DNA of 64,000 nt. Source: Ornithodoros turicata. Lineage: Eukaryota > Arthropoda > Arachnida > Ixodida > Argasidae. Where the stretch lies: assembly GCF_037126465.1 (NCBI RefSeq), contig NC_088202.1, positions 27,884,213-27,948,212 of the forward strand, read 5' to 3'. The notes under the pieces are model-generated. The model was not told where the DNA came from and searched no databases. It saw nothing but the letters and a program-made list of their open reading frames with translations. The translations under genes and the position numbers were made by a program. Positions within the stretch are counted from its first letter, which is position 1. Every line of letters begins with the position of its first letter. This document shows, in pieces, positions 23,551 to 34,664 of the stretch.

Positions 23551-23915
23551 ACAAGTCACGAGAGCCTTTCAATGGTGCCTTCCCTCGGAGCAACCCATAT
23601 CCATCTCCTGAACTAGCGATAAGAGATATAGCGGAATTTCCTGCAGTTGTAACGGTTTTTCTTTCAGCAATCATTGTTGCGGTGAATCACCTCATCCCAT
23701 CGTCATTCATGTAGTTGTTGTTCCTTTCAGCATTGCGCTCAAGTAGCATGTAACAGAAGCATACCTCAAAATAAAAGCAAACACGTTTTTGTAAAGCTCA
23801 CTTGTTCACGTCACTGCGACGTAGGTTCTGATATTCCTCGGTTTCTTGGGCGTAGGTGCACGACACTTGCATGGTCTTGGTGGCAAGGCACAGTATTAAA
23901 AATACTGTTGAAGTT

Positions 23916-25590
23916 CCCTATTGAAAAATACTTCAGAAAATCTCATAGAAACATAGTATTCCTTCAGAATTTCTTACAGAAGCGTCTTCGTCTCTCAGAA
24001 TTTCCTACAAAGGATGCAGATTCGTATACATATCCTCACAGGCACACCAATGTGAAAATATCCTGTGGGATAATTCAGGGTCTGGCCTTGTGATTTCTAT
24101 GAGAAAACAGCGTGATTCAGAAACAGCGTTTATTCCAACTGCCAGCAAGTTAGTAGTCTGCTTTGAAACGATGAAGCGCATGGACGCAACTACACATCTC
24201 AAGCAAATATCCGGAATTCAGGATTTTCGTCGCTTTTGAGGTATATAGCACGTGTGTGTGTGTGGTATATAATCGTCCGTACTATGCATTCTCATTCTTT
24301 ATGCGTCTTTACCCCTGTTCGCACGTATTCTGTGGATCGGAAGGTAGAATGCAGTGAGATGGTTATAGCAACTGTGCTTTGGGCAAACGGTATGTTACAT
24401 ATTTCTATGCCTATCTCTCACGCACACACATGTTGTTTTAACCGTGCTTTTTAAAATGCTGTTTCTTCTAGGGTTAACTCGGAAGAAGCGGCAGCCAGCG
24501 GGAATTAATGTTGAATTCCATGGCAGATTCGGAGCGCCTCCGGAGCAAGTTTTCAACCGCAGATTCAGTTCAGATTCAGAAGGCAGATTCAACCGGAACT
24601 CTATGTGACGTGTCACTTGTCGCTTGTGTTTCCTATTTCCTGCCTCTGCTTTGCCAACATGGCCGCTTCGCAACGCGTCTTCGCCGTGACTAGTCTTTCG
24701 CGTTGTACGTTGGCGATTTTGTTTCATGAACGGAGCGATAAGTCAGGCATTACAATGGCAACGTTAGGAGATTAGAAGGACCTTGATGTTGCAAAACATG
24801 GCGTTATAATGGAACATGAGTACCTTCTTCTTCCTCCGTCTCTGGCCGTCATCCACCAAGGGAGATTGGCCAGGGCTAAACTCCAAGTTGGGCGAGAGTG
24901 TTCCAGTCGCAGATTCGGATGACTTGCTCCATTGCAGAGTCTGCCACTTGCTCCGACTCTGCCATTGGAATTCAACATAACGCATTGGATCCGAGTTCGT
25001 GGTCGTAACCCATTCTCCTCTCGAGAAAGTTGGATGATGCTTTTACGCAAGAAAGCCTACGTGTTCCCAATGTGCGAAACATAAACTTGTCATAATCACA
25101 TGAAGAAATTTCTTGGTCGTCGCGTTGGACATTTCAAGTACGTGTACAATGCGTTGGGTCATGCCTTTCTGAACCTATTGGCTGGGCCATAAATGTTCTG
25201 CAACATTCCTTACAGCGACGACATGCGACTTACTCTCAATACTTCTCAGTAAGTAAGTATGGAATCCTTAAATTATCATACGTGGCAGTGCAGCTTTCAA
25301 AGGATGTTTCTTGCAGGGTGGCCCATTACACTTTCTCACAGGCTTTCTTGCGGGTCTCGTGGCCTGTAAGAAATCCTGTGAGAAAGCCTCACAGGCCACC
25401 CTGTAAGAAGCCCTGTAAGAAAGCTGCATTGCCACTGCCTGTAAGAAATCCTCCCTGAAATCCTACAGGATCCCTGTACGAAACTCTGAGAGAATTTTTG
25501 TAAGATTTAGTCTCATAACCTCATAGAAATTCCTTCAGCAGTCTGAGAGGTTTCTTTTGTAAGATTTTCTGGAGTATTTTTCAATAGGGT
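23916..25590. mobile_element. TIR element of about 1.68 kb
   Basis: The left end CCCTATTGAAAAATACTTC and right end GGAGTATTTTTCAATAGGG are inverted, and the match continues through CAGAAAATCT. Outer parts carry repeated TTTCTTACAGG/CCTGTAAGAAA motifs, strongest at 25310-25560. The middle contains a nested inverted pair around GTTGAATTCC.ATGGCAGA (about 24507 and 24975). No transposase is recognised. The target duplication is not clear. Confidence 0.7.
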
Positions 25591-26695
25591 TGTTGCCTGC
25601 TTTCCATCCTCAGGTCGGTTCAGGTGCATCCAGACGTCTTTTGGGGCCGTATTCTCGTCAAAAGTAATCGACCTCGATTACTTTACGTCACGCTGTACGT
25701 CACGTTAAGGGCACAGCCTCGCGCTCCGCCCACGTTGCTAGGGGTGACTACATAAACTTCCGCGTTTCATGCTTCTTGAACTGCTATTGGCCGATAGGTT
25801 GTTGTTGGCGGGAAAGTGCTAACACCACAGTGACCAAAGCTATACTCCCTGATTTCTAATTTTGTGCTTCTGCCATTCGTGTCCTGGGATTTCTTGATGT
25901 GCTAAATTGTCTAAATGTGTACTTTTTGTGTCAGGCACTAGCGTTACAAACCAACAAGAGCAATATAGTTTGTCCTTGAATTGGCTATCGGAAGCAGTCT
26001 GCGGACCTCGACCAATAGGAATGGTTTCGAAATGTTGTCTTTGTTTCCTCTCAACATCCAAGGCATAAGCTCATTAACATTGGAAACGTCATTTTGACGT
26101 CGGCTGTCATGTGTTTGATTACTTTGAACGGTTAAAAGTGATGAACTGTGAAAAGCGGGATTAATCTTAACACATCGAAGCAATCGAAGGCGGCGGCAGC
26201 GTTCACTACGACGAAGAGATTTAGTGACTCGGGTTTGTTTTGAGGTTTTACAGGCGTATACCTGCATGATGCGATCATGAGCATATATAAACGTGCAATT
26301 CGCACTCTTACTTTTACAGTTAAAGTGATGGTACAGATGGTTATTTCCAACTTGAAAACACAAGCGCCAGTAAACGTTGAGTAAAATCATTTGCGTGACA
26401 TTATGGCAGCAATCTTGCCTTCTTGCAGAACTGTCACAAAATCATTGCAAAAGCACATCGCAGACATGATTAAATAATACGAATTTCAAAGTTCTGCATT
26501 GTTTCTGTTTAAAAATGCATGGTTCTGGTTCCGATTCTGTGGCTGTTCCCTACTATGTCTGAAAGCGTCTGAGGAAAACCCAGGAAAAACCCCAGACAGC
26601 ACAGCCGGCACGTTGACAGCGCGTGACATTCATTTCTGTTATTCACGCCTTCTTCACATAACGACCAATGACTGACGAGTCGAGGTCCATTACTT
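25591..26695. other. No gene recognised
   Basis: Mixed-composition intergenic sequence. A 148-codon minus-strand frame (25944-26390) is open but matches no family I know and shows no neighbouring splice or promoter signal. Confidence 0.4.
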
Positions 26696-26699
26696 TGAC

Positions 26700-29600
26700 A
26701 ATAATAGGGGCCAAGGTGACTTTAGAGGTCTTCAGGTTTTCGTTGTTTTTATGAAGGAAAATTGTTGGCACCGTTTGGAAATTGCAGTATGGTCGGATGA
26801 CATCATATGCTTTCGCCCTTTCCAAATTCTTTACCCATTTCACGAGCCCCTTCCAAATCTGTGACAGCGAACCTGGGAGTCACGACTCTCAGTTTGGGAA
26901 ACACTGAGCTACAGTGTTCTACCCTGCAGTCTCTGAGCTCCTAAACCTGGTGCCTGCATCAGTGTCCTCAAATTATTGAACTAACAGTTGCCTCTAAGCT
27001 GTAGTAGTAGGTTCCATGTGCTCTGGAAGCATGATCACGAATAACCCAAGTTGAATGACTGAATAACCCAATGAATCGAATAGCCCAAGTTGACAACCAC
27101 TGCTCTACGCTCTTGGAACATGTAATTCATTTTCCTGGCAACAAATTTCTGCATTCCCTATGCTATTTTTCTTGGACAGCGTGGTTCCAGGAGGATTATT
27201 CGCGTGAGATCCAGCCTTCTGTACCGATGACCTTCCTTGACATGACTGGTAACTCCTCGCTGACTACAGACATCGTCAGGTGACTTCAGGTTACTCCAGA
27301 CGTCTTCAGGTGACTCTAGCCCTCTTCAAGTGACTTTACCTGACTCCAGACATCCTCATGTGGATTCAGGTGAACCCAGATCTCTTCAGATGGCTCCAGA
27401 CGTCTTCAGGTGACTCTAGCCCTCTTCAAGTGACTTTACCTGACTCCAGACATCCTCATGTGGATTCAGGTGAACCCAGATCTCTTCAGATGGCTCCAGA
27501 CGTCTTCAGGTTACTTCATTGACTATACTGGTCTTCAGGTGACTCCAGACGTTTCCGAACGTCTTCAGGTTACTTCGGGTGACTCAAGATCTTTTCAAGT
27601 GGCTCCAAACCTCTTCAGGTGACTTCAGGGGTATCGAAATGTCGTTAGGAGACTTCACGTGACCCCAGATGTCTTGACGTGCTTCCAGACGTCTTCAGAT
27701 GACTTCAAGTGACATCAGGTGACTTCAGATGCCTTCATGTGGCTCTAGACGTCTTTAGGTGACTTGGAGTGATTTCAGGTGACTCCAGATGTCTTCAAGC
27801 GAATTTGAGTGACTCCAGACGTCTGCAGGTGACTTGAGGTGACTTGGTAGACTTTTGTGCAATTGTACAGTACTAACCTTGTTTGTTAAATCTCAAAGTT
27901 CACTACCAGGAGTTCCTTCTGTTTTTGTTTTTGTGGCGGAAAATAGTGGGCCGAACATGATCTGATGACATGATGTGCTGTACCCGCTTTTCAACTTTCC
28001 TAGCCATATCACGAACGCGCACCGAATCTGCCACAGGTAGGTTGGGAGTGGCAACTCACAGCTTAGAGAGCTCCAGCGGTCTTCCCTACAATATGTGAAC
28101 TCTGGAACATAGTTCGTGCATCCTTATCCTTGAATAATTGAAGTAAAAGTTGCCTCTATGCTGTAGCAGAGGGTTCCTTGAACTCAGGTGCAATGATCAC
28201 AGATCCACCCCGAATAACCTCCGTTGAGAACCACTGCTCTAAGCTCTTGGAACATATAATTCATTTTTGTGTCAACAAATTTGTTATTATTATTATTTGT
28301 TATTATAATATATTATGTCAACAAAAATGTTATTTCTATGAGTGGGGAACGTGTTTCCAGTATGGATTGTTTGTTCGAGACTCGACCTTCTGTGCCAATG
28401 AGCTTATTTGACGTGAGTGGTGACGCCTCGGGGACTACACAGCACTTCACTTGATTTCTGGTTACAACAGACCTCATCATGTGACCTTGAGAGACTGTAG
28501 ACGCCTTCATGTGAGACCAGGGGACTTCAGGCATCTGCAGGTGACTTCAGTTGACTTCAGATGTCTTGACGTGGCACCAGACGTCTTCAGCTGACTTCGA
28601 GTAACTTCAAGTGACTTCGGATGACTCCAGAAATGTTCAGGTGACTTTAAGTGGCTTCAGGTGACTTCAGATCACTTCATGTGGCTCCTGACATCTTCAG
28701 GTGACTTCGAGGGATTTCACGCGACTTAGGTGACTCCAGACGTCTTCCGGTTTCTTCAGGTGACTTGTTACAGTCCTTTGTGTAATTGTGCAGTACTAAC
28801 CTTGTTTGTTGAATTTCGAAGTTCACTACCAGGAGTTCCTTCTGTTTTTGTTTTTGTGGCAGAAAATAGTGAGCCGAACATGGACTCATGACATCGCGTG
28901 CTGTTCCCCCTTTAAAATTTCCTAGCCATATCACGAACCCACTCCAAATCTGCCAAAAATAACTTGGGAGTAGCAACTCACAGTTTAGGCAGCTACAGTA
29001 GTCTTCCCTGCAGTACCTGAGCTCTGGAACTTTGTACGTGCATCATTATCCTTGGATTATTGAAGTAACAGTTGCCTCTATGCTATAGCAGTGGGTTCTT
29101 TGAACACAGGTGCCATGATCACGGATTCCCTCGAATAGCCTACGTTGAGAAGCACTGCTCTAAGCGCTTGAAACATTAATTCATTTCCCTGTCAACAAAG
29201 TTATTTGTTTCTATCTGTGGCAGCGTGGTCCCAGTATGAACTGTTTGTGCGAGAGTCAGCCGTCTGTGCCGATGAGGTTCTTTGACATGACTTCTACAGA
29301 GGACCTCAGGCGATTTCTTGTTGCAACAGCCCTCATCAGGTGACCTCGAGAGACTGTAGACGCCTTCATGTAAGATCAGGAGACTCCAGGCGTCTGCAGG
29401 AGGCTTCGGGTGACTTCAGCCATCTCGAGGTGACTTCAGATGCGTTGACGTGACTCCAGACGCCTTCAGGTGACTTCGAGAAACTTCAAGTGACTTCAGA
29501 TGCCTTCCGGTGACTTCAAATGACTTCAGGTGACTCCAGAGGTCTTCATGTGGTTCTATACGTCTGCAGGTGACTTCAAGGGACTCCAGACGTCCTCAGG

Positions 29601-30290
29601 TGACTTCGAGTGACCTCAGTTGACTCCAGATGTCTTCAAGTGACTTCAGGAGACTTCAGGTGACTCCAGGCATTTTCCGGTTTCTTCAGGTGACTTGTTA
29701 CAGACCTTCGTGTAATTGTACAGTACTAACCTTGTTTTTTGAATTTCGAAGTTCACTACCAGGAGTTCCTTCTGTTTTTGTTTTTGTGGCAGAAAATAGT
29801 GAGCCGAACATGGTCTCATGACATCGCGTGCTGTTCCCCCTTTTCAAATTTTCTAGCATATCACGAACCCACTCCGAACCTGCCACAAGTAACTTGGGAG
29901 TAGCAACTCACAGTTTAGGCAGCTACTGTAGTCTTCCCTTCGGCACCTGAGCTCTGGAACTTTGACGTGCATCATTATCCTTGGATTATTGAAGTAACAG
30001 TTGCCTCAATGCTGTAGCAGTGGGTACCTTTAACTCAGGTTTCATGATCACGAGTTCTCCCGAATAGCCTAGGTTGAGAAGCTCTAAGCGCTTGAAACAT
30101 AAACTCATTTCCCTGTTAACAAATTTAACAATCTTATTTGTTTCTATCTGTGGCAGCGTGGTTCCAGTACGAATTGTTTGTGCGAGACTCAGCCTTCTGT
30201 GCCGATGAGCTTCTTAGACATGACTGGTGACGCCTCAGTGGCTACAGAGGAATTCAGGTGATTTCTAGTTACAAGAGACATGAATGATGC
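26700..30290 (+). repeat. Higher-order tandem array, about 925-bp unit, with internal minisatellite
   Basis: The phrase GTTCACTACCAGGAGTTCC recurs at 27898, 28821 and 29751, giving spacings of 923 and 930 bp; partial units extend to both sides for about four copies. Each unit has a non-repetitive half (CTCTTGGAACAT..., TTTGTTTTTGTGGC...) and a half of imperfect 10-14-bp repeats such as GACTTCAGGTGACTCCAGAC. The minisatellite part varies most in length between units, while the other half is well conserved. Confidence 0.92.
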
Positions 30291-30529
30291 GGGTGATCTT
30301 GAATCAGTCCGTGTATAATACTATATTGCATAATCACAGCACAGCTCACTGGTTACCTCTATACATGTAGCTGCAAATTATGACATCTGATTAAGCTCAT
30401 ATTCACGGGTTAGCACTTAACCTATGACTTTATGGCTTCAAAGCATTTGTCAAGAATACTCGCTAAAGTTTTGCCAAAAAAGCACGACACAGATACTAAA
30501 CAGTGAAATGTAAAGTCATACAGATTAAA

Positions 30530-30695
30530 TTGACAATGTACTTGATGAGTACTTGAAGTACTTTGCCCAGCACTTTGTGCTTTACTTGAAGTACATTTGG
30601 AATTGGGTGCTTTGTACTGTACTTGAAGTACTAATGATGCCAGGTACTTGGTACTTTACTTTAAGTATAATTTTGAGGTACTTTGTCCATCACTG
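30530..30695. mobile_element. hAT-like MITE fragment with GTACTT motifs
   Basis: A run of TACTTGAAGTACTTT motifs ending TTTGTCCATCACTG, whose reverse begins CAGTGATGGACAAAGTAC, the same terminal style as the 20752-21361 hAT MITE. The opposite terminus is unclear and no target duplication was found. Confidence 0.55.
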
Positions 30696-30699
30696 GTGC

Positions 30700-31505
30700 A
30701 GTCTATACCCACGCCTGATCTTGTCTGCTCTCAAGTTTATGCTCAGTATAAATTTGTTCTACGGGCCCGATTCAAAGCAGCTAAAGGTGTTCACCGTCCT
30801 TATACCGCTAACGTGAGTTATCCATATATTTGTACGTGCCATTTGAACAAAGCTTCAGTTCCCTCCTCAATACGTACTCTTGAAAATTCGCATAGGTAGC
30901 GCAACTACGGACAGATTTCGGCATAAGCTCTGGGTTACTTGTTTGCTAGGGACGTACTACGTTGGGATGTATGTATTACGAAAGTTACTAAGGCTGAATC
31001 GAAGCTGAACGTGCGTTTCTTCTACGAACTGTTGTCATTTAGAAATGCCTACATTGTAGCATACAGAGCCGTGTCGTCATACTTGTAATAGGTCAAAGAT
31101 GTGGGAGTTCCCGCGGGATGTGGGAGTGAACTTCGCTTAGCGTTCCCCTCAAATGGGCACAGCCAAACACAATCCCAAACATTACACCACTACACATCCG
31201 AACATGTATTTGCAGCACAACTGTGTCTGCATTTCCAGAGCATTGTAACTGCTTGAGGTTCAAGCACTTTTGGTACTGGAAAAGTTCTCTTCGTTGCAGC
31301 ATGGAAAGATTGTAAAAGAATGTCATTGCGACGTAAGGCTGTGTAACAAGCTCCTCGATTTTCAGGCCATAGCAGTATCTCATCTCCCTCTCTGCAGCAT
31401 CACCAGCGGGCATCTCCCTCTGGTTGCTATGCGCGAATACGTAAAAGAAAGAAAGAAAAGGCGTAGAAGAAAGGGTTTAACTGGAATGCACTAACTATGA
31501 CTCGC
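30700..31505. other. No gene recognised
   Basis: Contains an unmatched 106-codon minus frame (31093-31413) and a short GAAAGAAAAGG tract. No splice, promoter or repeat structure was clear enough to call. Confidence 0.35.
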
Positions 31506-31968
31506 GACTCACTAATGCAAAATCGAGCAGTCCTCGCCACTGAGAAAAAAAATTCCCCGCCTATAATGCGCTTTTATGTTGTCACGAAGCGAAATGGGTC
31601 GGCGAGTCGTCGAATAAACAGCGAACGGCTTATTAGACTGTTTGGTAGCAAAACACAAGGGTGATAGCTCTCTGAACACAACTGAGTCCAAAGAATGAAC
31701 GCTCCAGCTTGGAGCGCACAAGCATTTAAGCGTCGCGCCGAAAAGTCTAGAGACAGCCCGTGTGTTTGCCAGAGAGCAGGCGATGTGTATGGAAGCTTCT
31801 TGCTTCTTCTTCAGCATGCGCCGGGATGAGATGTACCGTTTCGTGCCTGCCCTGGAAGTTTCTCGATGATGATTCGTGGCATTGCCCCCTCCGTAGACGT
31901 GGCATCGTCTCGATGCCGTTTTTTTTCCTTTTTTTGTGATGTTGTCTCCTTCCAGGCAGTCTTCAGCG

Positions 31969-33204
31969 CTACCTGCTGTAGTACGGCTTGAGTCGAACGA
32001 CGTGAACTATTTCAGTCCTCGGGGGTCGTTGAGAGGGAATGCTGCCCTCAGGTACCACTTCGTAATCCAGGTCTCCAATGCGTCGAAGTACTTTGTAGGA
32101 ACCGAAGTACCGCTTCAGTAGCTTCTCGCTCAGGTCTCGTCGTCAAATCGACGTCCAAACCCATACCAAGTCGCCTGGACTGAAGCGTACGTCTCGTCGG
32201 CGCAAATTGTATCTTCTTTCATCGACGCGTTGTTGGTGACCAATGCGTAGTCTGGCCAGCTGGCGGGCTTCTTCTGCTCGCTGTGTGAAGTCCAGAGCGT
32301 CGTTTTGCACATCACTGATTTCGTGGGGCAGCATCGCGTCCAGCATAGTCGATGCGTCAATGCCGTGTGCAAGGCGGAACGGTGTGAATCCCGTCGTTTC
32401 CTGGACAGCCGTGTTAAAGGCGAACGTGACGTAAGGCAGTATTTCGTCCCATGTCTTGTGCTCGACGTCGACGTACATCGAAATCATGTCGGCAAGGGTT
32501 TTGTTTAGGCGTTCGGTGAGCCCGTTCATCTGCGGATGGTACGCCGTTGTCCTCCGGTGAGCGGTGTGGCTCAGTCGAAGGATTTCTTGTGTTAGCCTGC
32601 TTGTAAATGCCGTTCCCCTATCGGTGATTAAGGCGGTCGGAGGTCCATGCCGTAGTACGATGTTCTCGATGAAGAACTTCGCCACTTCTGTTGCTGTGTC
32701 CTGTGGAAGTGCGTTTGTGTCAGCATATCATGTCAGGTAGTCGGCGGCGACGATTATCCAACGATTTCCGGAAGACGAACGTGGGAAGGGCCCGAGTAGA
32801 TCCATCCCAATCTGCTCGAACGGCGCCGACGGCGGTGCGATTTGCTGAAGGTACCCAGAAGGTCGTACCGGCGGCGTTTNNNNNNNNNNNNNNNNNNNNN
32901 NNNNNNNNNNNNNNNNNNNNNNNNNNNNNNNNNNNNNNNNNNNNNNNNNNNNNNNNNNNNNNNNNNNNNNNNNNNNNNNTCATCCTTGGCATTCCCGGCA
33001 CGTCCTTACGTAGTGGTATACGGTCTTGGCCAGTTTTGGCCAGTAGTACTTTTCCCTTATACGGGCCAGTGTCCGGCTGTATCCCAAATGACCTGATGAC
33101 GGCTCGTCGTGGCAGGATTCAAGAATATCGATGCGCATGTCCCCAGGTACAACGAGAAGCCACGTAGGGCCTTGTGGTGCGTGGTTTTCTTTTGCGTGGT
33201 GCAA
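31969..33204 (-). pseudogene. pol: Gypsy integrase, stops in frame
   Basis: From the 5' side: HHCC zinc-binding domain (DEPSSGHLGYSRTLARIREK then CRECQ, about 33120-32985), the gap, the catalytic core start GMDLLGPFPRSSSGNRWII (about 32800-32750), then Asp in ITDRGTAF, the TAYHPQMNGLTERLNK block carrying the Glu, and the C-terminal FSPGDLVWVW and RLKPYYSR segments. TGA codons interrupt the frame near 32730 and at 32143-32145, and the final stop is at 31969-31971. The frame is otherwise continuous, so decay is moderate. This is a Metaviridae-type integrase that would join cDNA ends to host DNA. Confidence 0.9.
32880..32979. other. Assembly gap, 100 N
   Basis: Exactly 100 unknown bases, a usual placeholder length. 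Protein homology on both sides suggests only a few codons may be missing between the zinc domain and the catalytic core, so the true gap may be much smaller. Confidence 0.95.
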
Positions 33205-33209
33205 TTGTG

Positions 33210-33866
33210 AGTGAATGAAAGCTATCCTGATATTTTATTCAGAATGTCATGCTGGACCACTACCAGAGCGTGCTTAAAAAAACCAATGCCTTGATGGGGG
33301 TATCACTGAAGTGTCCACCACCAGATCTCTGCCTCAGAGCCAGTGATGACGGTCAAGATTTTTCTAGCGGATCTTTTCATATCATGCTGACAACTGTAAG
33401 TTTAGCTATTTGGTCTGTATTCAATGACGTGTGCGTCTTGTAGTGTGGTGTATTTTTCTCAGTGTAACCCTGACCTCAAGCTATCTTCCACTTTCAGAAT
33501 CTACCCCGCACTTTCGTTACACCAATATGAACCTATCGCGCTGTGATGTTTGCTTGAAAGGAATACAATCTGGTATGCTGTGTTGTTTTATTCTTTTAAA
33601 AGGACTTCGGGTATCCATAATAGGAGGCCCTCATAGCAAGAAAGCCAATGTATAAGAAAATGCATCTTCTTGATGCATTAATATTTTTCACAGTTCTCTT
33701 AAAGCCAAAGGTACGAGTCACACTACATGTGCCATACTGGTTCTCGAATTGTATGTATATTGCCCTTGTATTAGCAAAGGTGCACACATATTTTCTTCTA
33801 TTTTCTTAAAGAGGGCAGAACGATTATGACACATGTCATACGGATTCTCAAGTTGTTCACGCGTTC
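33210..33866. other. No gene recognised
   Basis: AT-rich intergenic sequence without recognisable repeats or long frames. Confidence 0.4.
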
Positions 33867-34660
33867 CATGTTGTTGGGGGTAACTCGTTACCAGTAACTC
33901 GATACTGTAACTAAGCTACTCAGCTTAGCTATTTTCAGTAACTTTTTGCTTAGCTCTTTGCTTCTGAGCTCCAGTAACATCTTGAGGAGTTGGTTCATTT
34001 CTCTTTTTTCTTCTTTTTTTTGGGGGGGAGGGGGTAAGTTTATCAGAGTAACTTGGAGAAAGTTCCTTTTGTTCGATTTTCGTCTCCAAACATCGCAGGC
34101 TGAGTCCCCCCCATGACTTGAGATGAAAGATGGCACGCGCACGGCGCGTCTAACTCCCTTGTTGTTACACGGTGAACGTTACAAATTATGTTTTAGCCGT
34201 GCATTAGGAAGCTCAGGTGTCGCGCATCTTAACGATAAGCACTGTATTCATAATGATAGAGGGCATTCTGTAGTAGGGATAAAACTTGGCACGGTTCTAC
34301 GATATGGGCGTAGGGGACAACTCATAGAGCATAAACTTGCGTTGTTCTCCTTTCATGTACCTTATTACGAGATCAAAATAATCGAATCCCTCCCTAAAGA
34401 AGCCTATAAATGTAGGCTTCTTTCGTCGTAGCAGATATTAATATGGTTTTTGTATATCTAAGACTATTTTGCAACGTCTTGAATCGCCCATTGTGACAGC
34501 AAGGTCTGAATTAACCATATTGACAGGTCAAGAACTAAAAAGTATATATATTGAGTAGCAAGTCACTTGAAGGTAACTTGTTACGTTTCTAAAGTAGCTT
34601 ATGAACTTCACGTCAATATTCATTACGTTTTATTACGTGTAACTGCGTTTGAAATTTAGT
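33867..34660. mobile_element. hAT-like repeat with GTAACT motifs, incomplete
   Basis: Starts TGTTGGGGGTAACTCGTTAC, then repeated AGTAACT/AGTTAC motifs, which reappear inverted at 34560-34660 (GGTAACTTGTTACG, GTAACTGCG). A clear terminus on the right is missing because the next transposon begins at 34665. It is probably a hAT MITE into which the 34665 element landed. Confidence 0.5.
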
Positions 34661-34664
34661 TACA

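Larger units (their letters stand above)
31510..33205 (-). mobile_element. 5'-truncated Gypsy LTR retrotransposon
   Basis: The minus strand carries the last part of pol, integrase only, followed downstream by about 450 bp of probable 3' untranslated/LTR sequence (31510-31968). All upstream parts, meaning gag, protease, reverse transcriptase and RNase H, are missing beyond 33205. LTR borders could not be fixed. A 100-N assembly gap (32880-32979) lies inside. Confidence 0.85.

Noticed and set aside
25944..26390. 148-codon minus frame, considered as a Harbinger-type nuclease
   Set aside because: A THDS-like word is present but the spacing and neighbouring catalytic residues are absent.
26700..30290. 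CRISPR-like spacing of repeats
   Set aside because: Repeats are imperfect, contiguous and of variable length without unique spacers. The surrounding DNA is eukaryotic.
31093..31413. 106-codon minus frame with protein-like composition
   Set aside because: No recognised domain, promoter, splice site or repeat association. It could be an exon but cannot be supported.
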